Part shown: in pieces, positions 1 through 8,860 of the stretch
Layout of the letters: the number at the start of each line of letters is the position of its first letter
Numbering within the stretch: the stretch's first letter is position 1
Assembly: GCA_964612295.1 (NCBI GenBank)
Contig: CAZTDY010000015.1
Span: 4,374-68,373, forward strand
Direction of reading: 5' to 3'
DNA length: 64,000 nt
Source of the DNA: CAYQJL01 sp964612295
Lineage (GTDB): Bacteria; Eisenbacteria; RBG-16-71-46; CAIMUX01; WJJG01
Position numbers and translations under genes: made by a program
The notes under the pieces: model-generated
Databases searched by the model: none
What the model saw: the letters and a program-made list of their open reading frames with translations, nothing else
What the model was told of the DNA's origin: nothing

Positions 1-905
1 GTGGGCACAAGATCCTCATCGAACATCTGCTCGTGCACGCCGACCTCGGTCGCACGATCAAACGGGTCGGAAGGAACGTCCGGGTCCATCCGGTCGAGGT
101 CGGAGAAGACGAACTCGTAGTCATCAGCCAATTGCCCCCACAGGGCGGGCGCATCGCGTTCATCGTAGGCGGTCTTGAGATTCTCGAGCAGGTTCTCAGG
201 CGCGCCCCGCGACAGATAGGTGGGCGGACCGCCAGGCGGGACGATGAACATGGACTTGATCTTGCCCCATGTTGCTCCCTCCGCCGGTTTGCCTCCCCCG
301 CCGAAGTTGTGTTCTTTGATTCGCGCGATCTCCCAGAGCGGGGCGTCGCTTGCCGGATCGGTCTCTCCCGTCTTTCGAAACCAGAGCTGCTCGACGCCGT
401 TCTCCATCTCATATGCTGCCGGCTCGTCGGGATGGTCCGGAGTCCCGCCAAAGAGGAAAAGGTCGACATTGGTCAGCAGGATGGTCCAGAGCGAATCGGT
501 CGGGGTCGATCGCAGTTCGTCATATTCGAGACTGGCAGAATCGTATTCGAAGTTCAGGATCAAGGTCTGGACATAGTCGTCTCCAAACATCTGCTCGTGC
601 AATAGGACCTCTTCCGTTCGATCGAGTTCGTCGGAGGGCACATCCGGGTCCTGCACGTCGATGGCACTGAAAATGAACTCGAAATCACCCGCCAGCAGCG
701 CCGCGAAACCCACGGCGTCGCGTTCCGCATAGGCAGTCAGGAGGTTCGCGAGCAGGCTGTCGGGCGAGGTGGCGGCGGCATAGACCACCGGGTCGTCCTC
801 GAGATCCTTGGGCTTGGTGCTGGCGTCGTCATCGCAAGCGAGGCCAGCGAAGATCTATGCCAGCGCTACACAGGAAGCCGCGGCCAGTTGGGGAGTCTCA
901 CGCAT
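1..905 (-). pseudogene. Duplicated-domain lipoprotein interrupted by an in-frame TAG; 3' end off the window
   Basis: Reading the minus strand from the ATG at 905-903, preceded by a purine-rich GGAAAGAGAA, gives MRETPQLAAASCVALA, then TAG at 857-855, then IFAGLACDDDAS in the same frame. Together these make a normal lipoprotein signal peptide with lipobox GLAC, so the stop lies inside the signal sequence. The frame then stays open to the window edge (about 285 codons). The mature part holds two related units of roughly 160-190 residues: a block starting SPDSLLANLLTAYAERDA recurs as APENLLENLKTAYDERDA, and both copies carry a DPDVPSD...HEQMF segment. The size and style recall NTF2/SnoaL-like domains, but I do not recognise the family. 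No alternative start between the TAG and the lipobox is visible. Either a real nonsense mutation or a one-base sequence error would explain it. Confidence 0.6.
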
Positions 906-1127
906 TTCTCTTTCCTTTCGCCCGCCCGCGCTCTCTCGCAATGGAACAGTCACATCATATTGTGCCACTTGGCCAACCGGGACGTCAAGCCAACGAGTGC
1001 GGCCTTTCTTGACACCCCTCCCCCCTCGTCGCTACCCTCTCACATCCATCTTTGAGAGCCGGAATGCAGGTCGCGTGGCCCCGGCTCAGCTAGGATCTCG
1101 CGAACATGGGAGGAAAGGAGGCCGCCT

Positions 1128-3422
1128 GTGCAGCGTCACTGGGTTTGGCTTGTTCCGTTTATAGTGGTCTGCCTGATCGGCGCGGTTCTGCTCCTCTGGC
1201 AACCCTGGAGGGCAATGCCGCCCTCGGCGCCTCCAAACATCGTACTGGTCACGGTCGATGCCCTGCGCAGCGATCACATCGATGCTTTTGGCGCTCAGAA
1301 AGGACTGACGCCCCATCTCAATCAGCTGGCGACGGAATCGGTCTTGTTCGAAGAGGCCGTCACGCCCGCGCCGCTGAGTGCGGCGGGGCTCGCTTCGATC
1401 ATCACCGGCCGGCTCCCCATTCAACATCGTCTGCGGACGGACCTGCGGGGCACGCTGCCCAGCGCCGAGATCACCGCGGCCGAACGACTCCGCGAATCCG
1501 GGTATCAGACCGCGGCGTTTCTGGGCGCCCGCTTCCCCTTCGCCTGCCATCTCACGCAGGGCTGTGATTCAGTCTCGGTTCCGCGGGGACCGGAGCGTGG
1601 CGCCCGGGAAACGGTCGATGCTCTGGCCGCCTGGCTCGAGGACACGACGGGGTCCGAAGAACCCCGTTTCGCCTGGATTCACCTCTCGGACCCGCGGGGC
1701 CCCTGGCGGGCGCCGTTTCCATGGTGTCTCGAACACCTTGAGGAGCCCTACGCGGGCGAGGTCGCCGCAGTCGACGACGCCGTGGGGCGCCTGATCGAGG
1801 CCTTGGGCGAACAGGACCTGCTCGCGACCACCCACCTCGTGATCGTGGGAACCTCCGGCGAGGCGCTGGATGAGCAGGGGGAGATCGAGCATGGCGTCCT
1901 GCTCGATGCGGTCACCGTGCAGGTTCCCTGGCTGTGGCGTTTGCCTGGCGCCCGCCCGGGCAGCGGCCGACGGGTCGAAGGCCTCGCGGCCACGACCGAC
2001 CTCCTGCCCACGCTCATCGATTGGATCGATTTGCAGAGCGAGGATCCGCCGGCGGATCTCGAGGGGCAGTCTCTGCGGGCCAGCATGGAGCGCGACGTGG
2101 CGACGACCAGGACCCACGTGATGGTGGAGACCTTCCACCCCCAGCAGCACTACGGGTGGGCCCCGCTGGTGGGCCTGTGGTCGGAGGGATGGCTCTACGT
2201 CGCCCGCCCGGAGGCGCGGATGCATAACCTGAAGACAGCCCCCCAGCAGCCGCAGCCGATGATGGCCGAGATCGAATCGATCGCCGCCAGGCTGCACCAA
2301 GTGCTGGCCGGGCAGATCGCCGAGCACTCCCCTGTCCAGGAAGATGCGGACAACTGGGAATCGTGGGGCCAGGGTCAGCCGAACCCCTACGGCCGGGTTT
2401 CGCTTTCCAGCGATCTCATCGAAGCCTGTCGCGATCTCCAGTCGGGTGATCCGGCCTCGGCCCAGAGAAACGCCGACCACCTGATGGCCCGCTTCCCGGA
2501 CAATCCGCGAATCCAGGCCCTGAGGGCGTTCACCCACCTGTCGAAGGGCGAATGGCTGGCGAGCGAACGCGGTTTCCAGCAGATCCTGGAGCAGTTCGGC
2601 CGCGCCTGCGAAGCCCGACTTGGACTGGCCGAGAGTATGCTGGCGCAGAACAACGCCGCCGAGGCCCTGGTCGCTCTGGGAAACCAGAGGCCCGACTCAT
2701 TGGGGAGCTGCCTCTGGTTGTTGGCTCCCGATCCCGATCTGGACCTCCGTCACTGGCATGTCAGGGGACTGGCCGAGGCGCGCGTGGGGAATCTCCCCGA
2801 AGCGGGCACCTGCTTCCAACATGCACAGGAGGTCGCTCAGCTCGATTCACAGAGGCGTCACATGCGCCGGCTGGCCGAAGCTGTACGGGTGCTGTCGAGC
2901 GCTCGCCAACGCATCGGGCAGATCCATCCCCGCGAGCGGCAAATCGTCGCCCAGGCGGCACTGCGACTGCAGCTGACCGACCTGGGGAGGGAGATCCTCA
3001 GCATCGAAGGCCGGCAGCGCAAACCCACGGATCCTCTGGCGGCACTGCTCTCCGCCTACGACCTCGCGGAACGGGGTCAGATGACGCCGGCCGTCGAGCT
3101 GCTGCAACAGGCGCTCGCCCAGGAGACGGCCACCGTGGACAACGTGGTCCACATCGCCGGCATCCTCGATCAGCGGGGCCGACATCAGGACGCGGTCGCA
3201 CTTCTCGAGCAGGCGATTCCCCAGCATCCGCAGTCCGCGGAGCTCTACTTCAATCTGGCACTGCTCCGCGCGCAGGATCGTTCACCGGGAAAGGCCACGG
3301 TCAGCTTGCAGACCGCTTTCCGACGGGGTTTCCGGGATTGGGATCGGCTCCTGAACCGTTCGCTCAGGCGCGTCTGCAAACAGGACGTGCTGAAGCGGTA
3401 CTGGCAGGAACCGCCGAGCTAG
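1128..3422 (+). CDS. Membrane-anchored sulfatase-fold protein with C-terminal TPR repeats
   Basis: 764 residues. The GTG start at 1128 follows AGGAAAGGAG at 1111-1120 with good spacing. One N-terminal membrane segment (about residues 5-25) is followed by an alkaline-phosphatase-superfamily sulfatase domain: NIVLVTVDALRSDH (first metal Asp), a GLASIITGR block and a later Asp/Glu-rich region, to about residue 400. The C-terminal 320 residues are helical TPR-like repeats rich in alanine and leucine. The canonical sulfatase signature C/S-x-P-x-R before the TG is not present; the equivalent stretch is LSAAGLASIITGR, so the formylglycine Cys, Pro and Arg are missing. Family membership is clear, but sulfatase activity is doubtful; a phosphatase, phosphoglycerol-transferase or scaffold role is possible. 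Probably periplasmic, tethered to the inner membrane. Confidence 0.75.
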   Translation: MQRHWVWLVPFIVVCLIGAVLLLWQPWRAMPPSAPPNIVLVTVDALRSDHIDAFGAQKGLTPHLNQLATESVLFEEAVTPAPLSAAGLASIITGRLPIQHRLRTDLRGTLPSAEITAAERLRESGYQTAAFLGARFPFACHLTQGCDSVSVPRGPERGARETVDALAAWLEDTTGSEEPRFAWIHLSDPRGPWRAPFPWCLEHLEEPYAGEVAAVDDAVGRLIEALGEQDLLATTHLVIVGTSGEALDEQGEIEHGVLLDAVTVQVPWLWRLPGARPGSGRRVEGLAATTDLLPTLIDWIDLQSEDPPADLEGQSLRASMERDVATTRTHVMVETFHPQQHYGWAPLVGLWSEGWLYVARPEARMHNLKTAPQQPQPMMAEIESIAARLHQVLAGQIAEHSPVQEDADNWESWGQGQPNPYGRVSLSSDLIEACRDLQSGDPASAQRNADHLMARFPDNPRIQALRAFTHLSKGEWLASERGFQQILEQFGRACEARLGLAESMLAQNNAAEALVALGNQRPDSLGSCLWLLAPDPDLDLRHWHVRGLAEARVGNLPEAGTCFQHAQEVAQLDSQRRHMRRLAEAVRVLSSARQRIGQIHPRERQIVAQAALRLQLTDLGREILSIEGRQRKPTDPLAALLSAYDLAERGQMTPAVELLQQALAQETATVDNVVHIAGILDQRGRHQDAVALLEQAIPQHPQSAELYFNLALLRAQDRSPGKATVSLQTAFRRGFRDWDRLLNRSLRRVCKQDVLKRYWQEPPS

Positions 3423-3456
3423 GCGGTGGGGTCTGAGAGGACGCGGTCACGGGATC

Positions 3457-5385
3457 CTATTGCGCGGAGAGCTCGATCGGCAGACCGGGACTGAGATCTC
3501 GTCCCGCGAGCCCGGGGTAGTCTGCGGCATACCGATAGACACGAAAGACCGCGTTCAGAGTCCCGAGCCCGGTTTCCGGAATGAGCTCACCTTGTTGAAG
3601 CGGCCCCGTATCGGTCACGGGGCAGATGTACTCCCAGACCAGCTCCCCGGTGGATGTGGCTTCAAAGAAGATGCCCTGTGCTCCCTGACAAACCAGGGTG
3701 TTGCCGTTGGGCTGGCGCTGCGCTCCGGAAATGAAACTCGAATAGAAGTCGGCCGGATTCTGTGCCGTATAGCTCCAGGTGGCTCCGGAGGGGCCGTAGG
3801 ACGATCCTGAAAGCGTATACCCCCCTCCTCCATCAACCGGGAGAATGATCTCGTCGATTGATGAATAGTCGCCTCCGGGACGGCCCGCGCCGTTGTTGAA
3901 CACGAGAATGTTGCCTTCGCCCGGCAGTCCGCTCTCGATCCACTGCGCATCGTGCTGAACGAAGAGCCTCTGATCATCCAAGCCTCCCGCCTGATAGGCG
4001 GCGGGGTTTCCCCAACGATAGAGCAGATCCCCTCCCTTGCCGCTCGTCCCCCCGGTGCTGCCGGCAGCCGTCTCCGTCGTCGTGCTGTGATCGATGATCC
4101 AGAATTCGCTGAACATCCGGATACTCAGGATGATCTGGTCGAGGTCCTCGTTGTAGTCGATTCCGTTGGTATGACACCAGTCTGCGCGGCCATGCCCATC
4201 AGGATCATAGTTGATGTCGATGCGTTCCGGATGATCGGCGGGTGACCCATAGCTGGCCTTCTGTGGGTCTTGATCCTGGATGAGGTGATCCCAGACGTGC
4301 CACTCCCAGACGATGGTTCCCCCCGATGACCCGGAGGGTTCGACCTCGATGACATGATCAGGCCAGATCGATCCTTCGCTGAGCGTCCCCCACTGGCGGC
4401 CGACGGCGTAGGCCTCGGCGGCGCTCTTGTATTCCCAGGCAATCATCAGGACGTTGCCGTTCGGGAGGACCTCCACATCGTGATGAGTCAGGTGTGTGTC
4501 ACTGGCGTACTCATACTCCCAGACGATCGAACCACTCCAGTCGATCTCCTCCACGCGGCCCGCGGCCCCTCCACCGGCGAAAGGAGGAAGTCCGGTGGGA
4601 TCGAAGGCCGCGGTTCGAAGAAGATGACCGTTCTCGAGCAGATAGGCCGAGTTCCCCGGAACATAGTCACTCTGCCAGGAGTGAACGAGGTTCCCCTCCA
4701 GGTCGATGAGGTAGGTCACATTGAATTGCACCGGGGCAAAGAGCGTGTAGCCCGCGGAGGCCCCCTCCTCACTCAGGACGAGCCCAACCGTGCGAGATGT
4801 CGTCAAGCTCGAGAGCTCCACGACGAACCCGCCAAGCTCCTGCGACGCCCGCAGGTCGTTCCAAGTCGGGATCCGTTCCGCATGGGATTCACCGAAGTGG
4901 ATCCGATCCTGGCCTGTGTTGTTCCGCTCGTCAGGCTGGCTGGACGTCCAGTTCGAGTATGAAAACCCCTCCGCGGTGATCCAAAGCCAGCGGCCATCCG
5001 GCTCCGCCGACCCTTCGGGTTGGTAGCCGCCGATCCAGGGCCCTGCAAGAACGCCCGCGCCACGCTCACGCCAGTACCCGGAGCTGTCGATCAGACTGAA
5101 GACGAAGTCGTTTTCGTCGGCCGAGGTGATCGTCGCGAGGTATCCGTCCAGGGTTCCTGCCGAGTCCTGCGCGGCCTCCCAGGTGATGCCGCCCGGGACC
5201 GCGATCGGAAGATAGTAGTGGGTCGTGCCGTCGGGGTGATTCCAGGCGAACCAGCCCTCCCCCGGATCATCGCCGTCCACCGGCTCGGTGATCGATGGAC
5301 TGTCACTCGCGCATGAACAAAGGAGCAGGGAGAGGATGAGCAGGACCATCTCGAAACCAACAGAACAAGCGTGACGGCGAATCAT
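3457..5385 (-). CDS. C-type-lectin/arylsulfotransferase-like lipoprotein
   Basis: About 642 residues. The start at 5385 (MIRRHACSVGF...) is preferred over an upstream ATG because GCGAGG sits just ahead of it and the protein then begins with a signal peptide ending LLLCSCASD, a lipobox-like site. Residues about 35-190 form a C-type-lectin-like domain (ITWEAAQDSAGTLDGYLATI, WIGGYQPEG, WNDL). The rest matches the arylsulfotransferase (ASST-like) beta-propeller: GYTLFAPVQFNVTYLIDLEG, HHDVEVLPNGNVLMI, WCHTNGIDYNEDLDQIILS, HDAQWI and NILVFNNG. In ASST enzymes a propeller His carries the sulfuryl group; which His here is equivalent cannot be settled by eye. The fold assignment is good; the substrate is unknown. 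Together with the preceding sulfatase-fold gene it hints at sulfated-compound handling at the cell surface, which is inference. Confidence 0.75.
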   Translation of the reverse strand: MIRRHACSVGFEMVLLILSLLLCSCASDSPSITEPVDGDDPGEGWFAWNHPDGTTHYYLPIAVPGGITWEAAQDSAGTLDGYLATITSADENDFVFSLIDSSGYWRERGAGVLAGPWIGGYQPEGSAEPDGRWLWITAEGFSYSNWTSSQPDERNNTGQDRIHFGESHAERIPTWNDLRASQELGGFVVELSSLTTSRTVGLVLSEEGASAGYTLFAPVQFNVTYLIDLEGNLVHSWQSDYVPGNSAYLLENGHLLRTAAFDPTGLPPFAGGGAAGRVEEIDWSGSIVWEYEYASDTHLTHHDVEVLPNGNVLMIAWEYKSAAEAYAVGRQWGTLSEGSIWPDHVIEVEPSGSSGGTIVWEWHVWDHLIQDQDPQKASYGSPADHPERIDINYDPDGHGRADWCHTNGIDYNEDLDQIILSIRMFSEFWIIDHSTTTETAAGSTGGTSGKGGDLLYRWGNPAAYQAGGLDDQRLFVQHDAQWIESGLPGEGNILVFNNGAGRPGGDYSSIDEIILPVDGGGGYTLSGSSYGPSGATWSYTAQNPADFYSSFISGAQRQPNGNTLVCQGAQGIFFEATSTGELVWEYICPVTDTGPLQQGELIPETGLGTLNAVFRVYRYAADYPGLAGRDLSPGLPIELSAQ

Positions 5386-5711
5386 GGAAACCTCGCTTGG
5401 AACCGGCATCCGGTTTCTGCCCAAGATCGAATGCGGCGCGGTCTTGCCAACTCACTCATGATATTCGACCGCTTCGGGTGGCAACTGCACGATTGACCCG
5501 CCGATGGTCAGGTGTGGGCATGGCGCGGTGTCCAGCCTCACGGTTCTCACAACTCACTGTCCTGCAGATGCTTCCAGAGCAGGCTTCAGAAAACACCTTC
5601 GCCCACCGCACCCCTCCAGGGCCCCTGATCGCCTGATTTCGGTGGAGAGATTGGCCATGAGGGCCGACGCGTTCTATGAACCGGCTCATGGACACTCAGA
5701 GGAGGCTCGTC
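5386..5711. other. Divergent intergenic region, 326 bases
   Basis: It lies between the start of the arylsulfotransferase-like gene (minus) and the start of the WD40 lipoprotein gene (plus), so it must contain two promoters. I could not pick a convincing -35/-10 pair or operator, and no coding frame with a plausible start is visible. AGGAGG at about 5699-5705 is the ribosome-binding site of the WD40 gene. Confidence 0.5.
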
Positions 5712-7508
5712 ATGCGCATTCGCGACCTTTCCATCCTCGTTTTCCTGACGATCACAACCTGTGGCCTGATGAACGGCTGCGACCTGCTGGATGAGTCTGA
5801 ATCATCCACCATGCCGGGGGATGACCCCGTAACGACGCTGACCGAGGATCAGGAAGAGGATTGCTTTGACGCAGCCGACGCCGCTGCCAGTTTGTCCAGC
5901 CTGGAGTCCGTCTTCTCTTCGGTGTTCGATGTGACCGCCCAAGCCACGGAGGACAGTTCCAAGGCCACGCCGTCCGACGCCGCCGATCGCGCGCTGGCCG
6001 ACGAAATCACGGGGGCGCTGGAGGACAACTTCGGGCCCGGCGTTCAGGTGGAGCGCCTGAGCGACGATCCCGTGACCCTCGGGGTCACCTTTGACAATGT
6101 CGAGACAGCCCTCGGCAACACCATCGACGGTTATGTCGAGATCGCCATCCTGGATGACGGAAACGTCCTCGAATTCACGTTCGATCAACTGGTGGTCGAG
6201 AATAAGGCGTTCACCGGCGAAGCCACCTTCTCGAAACTCGCGGATGACGGCGGCTTCTCGGTCGCGACGGATGAACTGGAGATCATCTGGCAAACGCGCC
6301 AGAAGACGCTCAACCTCATGCTCGAAGACCTGACGATGGTCCTGGGGAGCGACGACACGATCGTGACCGACGGGACGATCAACCTCATCACGGATGATGC
6401 CTCCCTCGAACTGACCTGTGATGAACTGACCGTTGTCCGCACCGAGAGGTATCCCAGCGGACAGGTCGCCCTGACCATCGGCGACTTCAGCATCGTGCTC
6501 ACCTTTGACGGCACTGCCACCGTCGCCATCGGAGACGGCGAGGGCATCGAGCTGAAGTTCCATATCCCCAGCGGCCTGCGCGGAACCACGCTGGGCCGCC
6601 ATATGGGTTCGGTGCGGTCGGTGTCCTTCGCGCCGGATAATGCATTCATCGCCTCCGGCGGCACCGAGGGACATGTCAAGATCTGGAGTGTGGGCTCTCG
6701 CCGCCTCTACCGGCCCATCCTGGCATTCGAGCACGCGGTCTACTGTGTGGCCTATTCCCCGGACGGGAGCCAACTCGCCGTCGCGGGAGAGGACCAGACC
6801 GTGAAGCTCCTCAATATGGAAGACTACTCGGAGGCCGCCTCCCGGGAGCTGGGCGCTTCGATCAACGCTCTGGCCTGGTCGCCGGACGGCGCGTTTCTGG
6901 CCCTCGCGCTGCAGGACGCCTCGGTCCGGGTCCTGTCGGCCGAGAGCGAGAGTCTCGTTCCGGTGGCCCTGCTGGCGGGACTGACCGGACATACGGAAAG
7001 GGTATTGACGATCGCCTGGTCGCCCGACGGCAACACGATTGCCAGCGGCGGAGCGGATCGGCTCATCAAGATCTGGGATGTCTCCCAGGGCGGATTGGAT
7101 GCCGATCTCGCCCGCACCCTCGAAGGACACCTGACGGAGGTTACCGGAGTCGACTTCTTCCCGAACGGAACCCTGGTTTCGGTCGGAAGCAACACCCGCG
7201 TGAATATCTGGGACGTGAATACGGGGGATGTGGTGTCCAGTGCCGCTTGGAACGGCCAGCTCGATCCCATCCTCGGGTTCAACTGCCTGTCCGCCTCCAA
7301 TGACGACCGCTGGATCGTGTGCGGATCCTTCGACGACTATCCTCTGGTCCGCTGGTGGCACGCAGGAGGTGTCGCGGTCGATATGGTGGGATTCGAATCG
7401 GTCAGGGCCAATGCCGACGACACCAATAGCATCGACCTCTCCCTCGATCGGCTCCACCTGGCGTCGGGCAGTTCCGATGGACGGGTGAACCTCTTCCGCG
7501 GGCTCTAG
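5712..7508 (+). CDS. WD40 beta-propeller lipoprotein
   Basis: About 598 residues. The ATG at 5712 is chosen because AGAGGAGG ends 6-7 bases upstream and the protein then starts with a short signal peptide ending in lipobox LMNGC; upstream in-frame ATGs lack this. Residues about 25-285 are an acidic region of alternating beta strands (repeated D-D-G and TFD patterns) with no family I recognise. Residues about 290-598 hold seven WD40 blades, recognisable by SFAPDNAFIASGG...VKIWSV, AYSPDGSQLAVAG, AWSPDGNTIASGGADRLIKIWDV and the final HLASGSSDGRVNLF, enough for one closed seven-bladed propeller. It is probably a surface or periplasmic scaffold. It converges on the selenoprotein gene, with a small GC hairpin between the two stops. 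Confidence 0.75.
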   Translation: MRIRDLSILVFLTITTCGLMNGCDLLDESESSTMPGDDPVTTLTEDQEEDCFDAADAAASLSSLESVFSSVFDVTAQATEDSSKATPSDAADRALADEITGALEDNFGPGVQVERLSDDPVTLGVTFDNVETALGNTIDGYVEIAILDDGNVLEFTFDQLVVENKAFTGEATFSKLADDGGFSVATDELEIIWQTRQKTLNLMLEDLTMVLGSDDTIVTDGTINLITDDASLELTCDELTVVRTERYPSGQVALTIGDFSIVLTFDGTATVAIGDGEGIELKFHIPSGLRGTTLGRHMGSVRSVSFAPDNAFIASGGTEGHVKIWSVGSRRLYRPILAFEHAVYCVAYSPDGSQLAVAGEDQTVKLLNMEDYSEAASRELGASINALAWSPDGAFLALALQDASVRVLSAESESLVPVALLAGLTGHTERVLTIAWSPDGNTIASGGADRLIKIWDVSQGGLDADLARTLEGHLTEVTGVDFFPNGTLVSVGSNTRVNIWDVNTGDVVSSAAWNGQLDPILGFNCLSASNDDRWIVCGSFDDYPLVRWWHAGGVAVDMVGFESVRANADDTNSIDLSLDRLHLASGSSDGRVNLFRGL

Positions 7509-7531
7509 GGACCCGGGGGGTTCCCCGAGCG

Positions 7532-8479
7532 CTAGTTCAGCGCCTCCAAGTAGGGCAGCAAGAGATCCAGGCTGTCGCGGATCGTCTTGCTGGACGGCAT
7601 GTCGTCGAATGTGAGCAGACACCCTTCACGATCGAAGAGCAAATGGCTGTGAGCCGTCGATGTCGCGTAGACCTGCTTGAAGTCCACCTCGTCCACGTCC
7701 TGCAGGACCGGTAGCGTGGCTTCCCCCACCATCTTCTGCATCTTGCCCGCCCGGGTGCGGGCGAGAATGGTCCAGGCGGTCAGGTCAGCATACTCCGGCT
7801 GCGCGCGCAGGGCCGTCGCGAGAGAATCAAAGGCAGCAAACTGCTGCCTGAGATCACATCACTTGCTTGGTGATGCGAACCAGACCAGCAAGGGGTCCCC
7901 TCGCTCATCGCTGAGCCGAAAGGTCTCGCCCTGGGTCGGTGAATTGGGATTCTGATCGACCAGCGCGAAGTCCGGCGGCGGGCACTGCGGCAGGATTTCA
8001 ATCGCGTCACCCACGATCGAGTCCACCAGGCCCGAAGCGTCCTGAACGAGCAGCCGGGGTCTGTAGGACCCCTCCTGCGGGTAGATGTGATTCTGGCGCG
8101 AACGGGTGCTGAGAGGAGTGTCCCAGGTCCCGTCACCGTCGAAGTCCCAGCGCTTCCTGAGCTGGCCGGAGAGGTCCCAGTCGTCATTGGACAGACTCGC
8201 ATCGAGCTTGATGTAGGACAGACCCGCCCACCCCCGGCGAGGGCCTGCTGAGAAGAGTGCCTCAGGCGCCTCGTTCTCGGCCACGGCACGCTCCTGCGCA
8301 ACCTGCTCTTCCCTCTCTCGGATCAGTCTCTCACGACGGCTCACGGGCTCCTGTTGTTCCGTGACCGCCGGGGGCCCGGACTCGGGCGCCGCCTGTTCGT
8401 CCGCTCCGTTACAGCCGATGCCCGCTGTCACGCAGAGGCCAATCGCCACCAGGGCGCAAAAGATCGTCTGGATCGACAA
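7532..8479 (-). CDS. Putative selenoprotein: PKD-like/redoxin lipoprotein with a Sec-Cys pair
   Basis: Read through one TGA, this is a single 315-residue frame. TTG start at 8479 with AGGAGGAAGG just upstream; signal peptide ending AGIGC (lipobox); an Arg/Glu-rich linker; a PKD-like domain (about residues 75-165, RWDFDGDGTWDT...HIYPQEGSYRPRLLV); then a thioredoxin/redoxin domain from about residue 170 (PPDFALVDQ...LLVWFASPSK). Codon 207 is TGA (7861-7859), followed in the same frame by CDLRQQFAAFDSLATAL and 90 more residues typical of the redoxin fold, ending in TAG. The stop falls exactly at the redoxin active site, giving SPSK-U-C. Immediately after it is a SECIS-like hairpin (7825-7855). 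It would act as a thiol/selenol oxidoreductase or peroxidase in the periplasm. The alternative is a nonsense mutation, which would not explain the hairpin. Standard callers would split it into a 206-residue and a 69-residue ORF. Confidence 0.72.
7825..7855 (-). promoter_or_regulatory. Bacterial SECIS-like hairpin downstream of the in-frame UGA
   Basis: On the minus strand, nine bases after the UGA (7861-7859) begins a perfect 8-bp stem AGGCAGCA/UGCUGCCU closed by a three-base loop GUU (7849-7831). The stem can extend below a 2x2 internal loop by pairing GAUC (7855-7852) with GAUU (7828-7825). Bacterial SECIS elements lie directly 3' of the UGA, place the apical loop about 16-37 bases away, and have a G among the first loop bases; here the loop starts 17 bases after the UGA and its first base is G. 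It is inside the coding sequence, as required. Confidence 0.72.
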
Positions 8480-8860
8480 GATCCTTCCTCCTGCAGTTCT
8501 CTTCAGGTCATGGACTTGCCGCGCCTTGCGCGGCCCACTTGGTGCCCAGCCCCCGGCCCCTGGCCGGACCTGTACCCCTCACGATGTTCGGCCGAGGCGG
8601 AAGGTTCCCTGAAACCTCTCCTCCCCCCTAGGCGAAGAATGGAGAGCATACCTCACCATGGGCGTATGAAGCGGCATTATAGCGATTTGGAGAGAGACCG
8701 CCAACAGCTGAGGCATGGCTCGAACTGGCCAAAGCCGCCCCACGGCCGCGCGCGTTGCACCAACGGGGGCCTTTCCGCTATTCTGCCCCATCGTGCCGAG
8801 GAACCGGACAAACCCAAGGGTCGGCCCCCGCGGGGCCCATCAACTGGAAGGCCTGAGTTC
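8480..8860. other. Divergent intergenic region, 381 bases, upstream of metG
   Basis: It separates the start of the selenoprotein gene (minus) from metG (plus). The metG-proximal half holds a good sigma-70 promoter (listed separately). Near the other end AGGAGGAAGG serves the TTG start of the minus gene. An open frame in phase with metG runs back across it, but it is Arg/Pro-rich and has none of the MetRS sequence, so I do not treat it as coding. Confidence 0.6.
8755..8784 (+). promoter_or_regulatory. Sigma-70-type promoter for metG
   Basis: TTGCAC (8755-8760) and TATTCT (8779-8784) are separated by 18 bases, about 77 bases ahead of the metG ATG. Both hexamers match four or five of six consensus positions. 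Confidence 0.45.

Noticed and set aside
855..857. The TAG in the first lipoprotein gene as a pyrrolysine codon.
   Set aside because: It is in a signal peptide, not at an active site, and nothing else suggests pyrrolysine use; mutation or sequence error is simpler.
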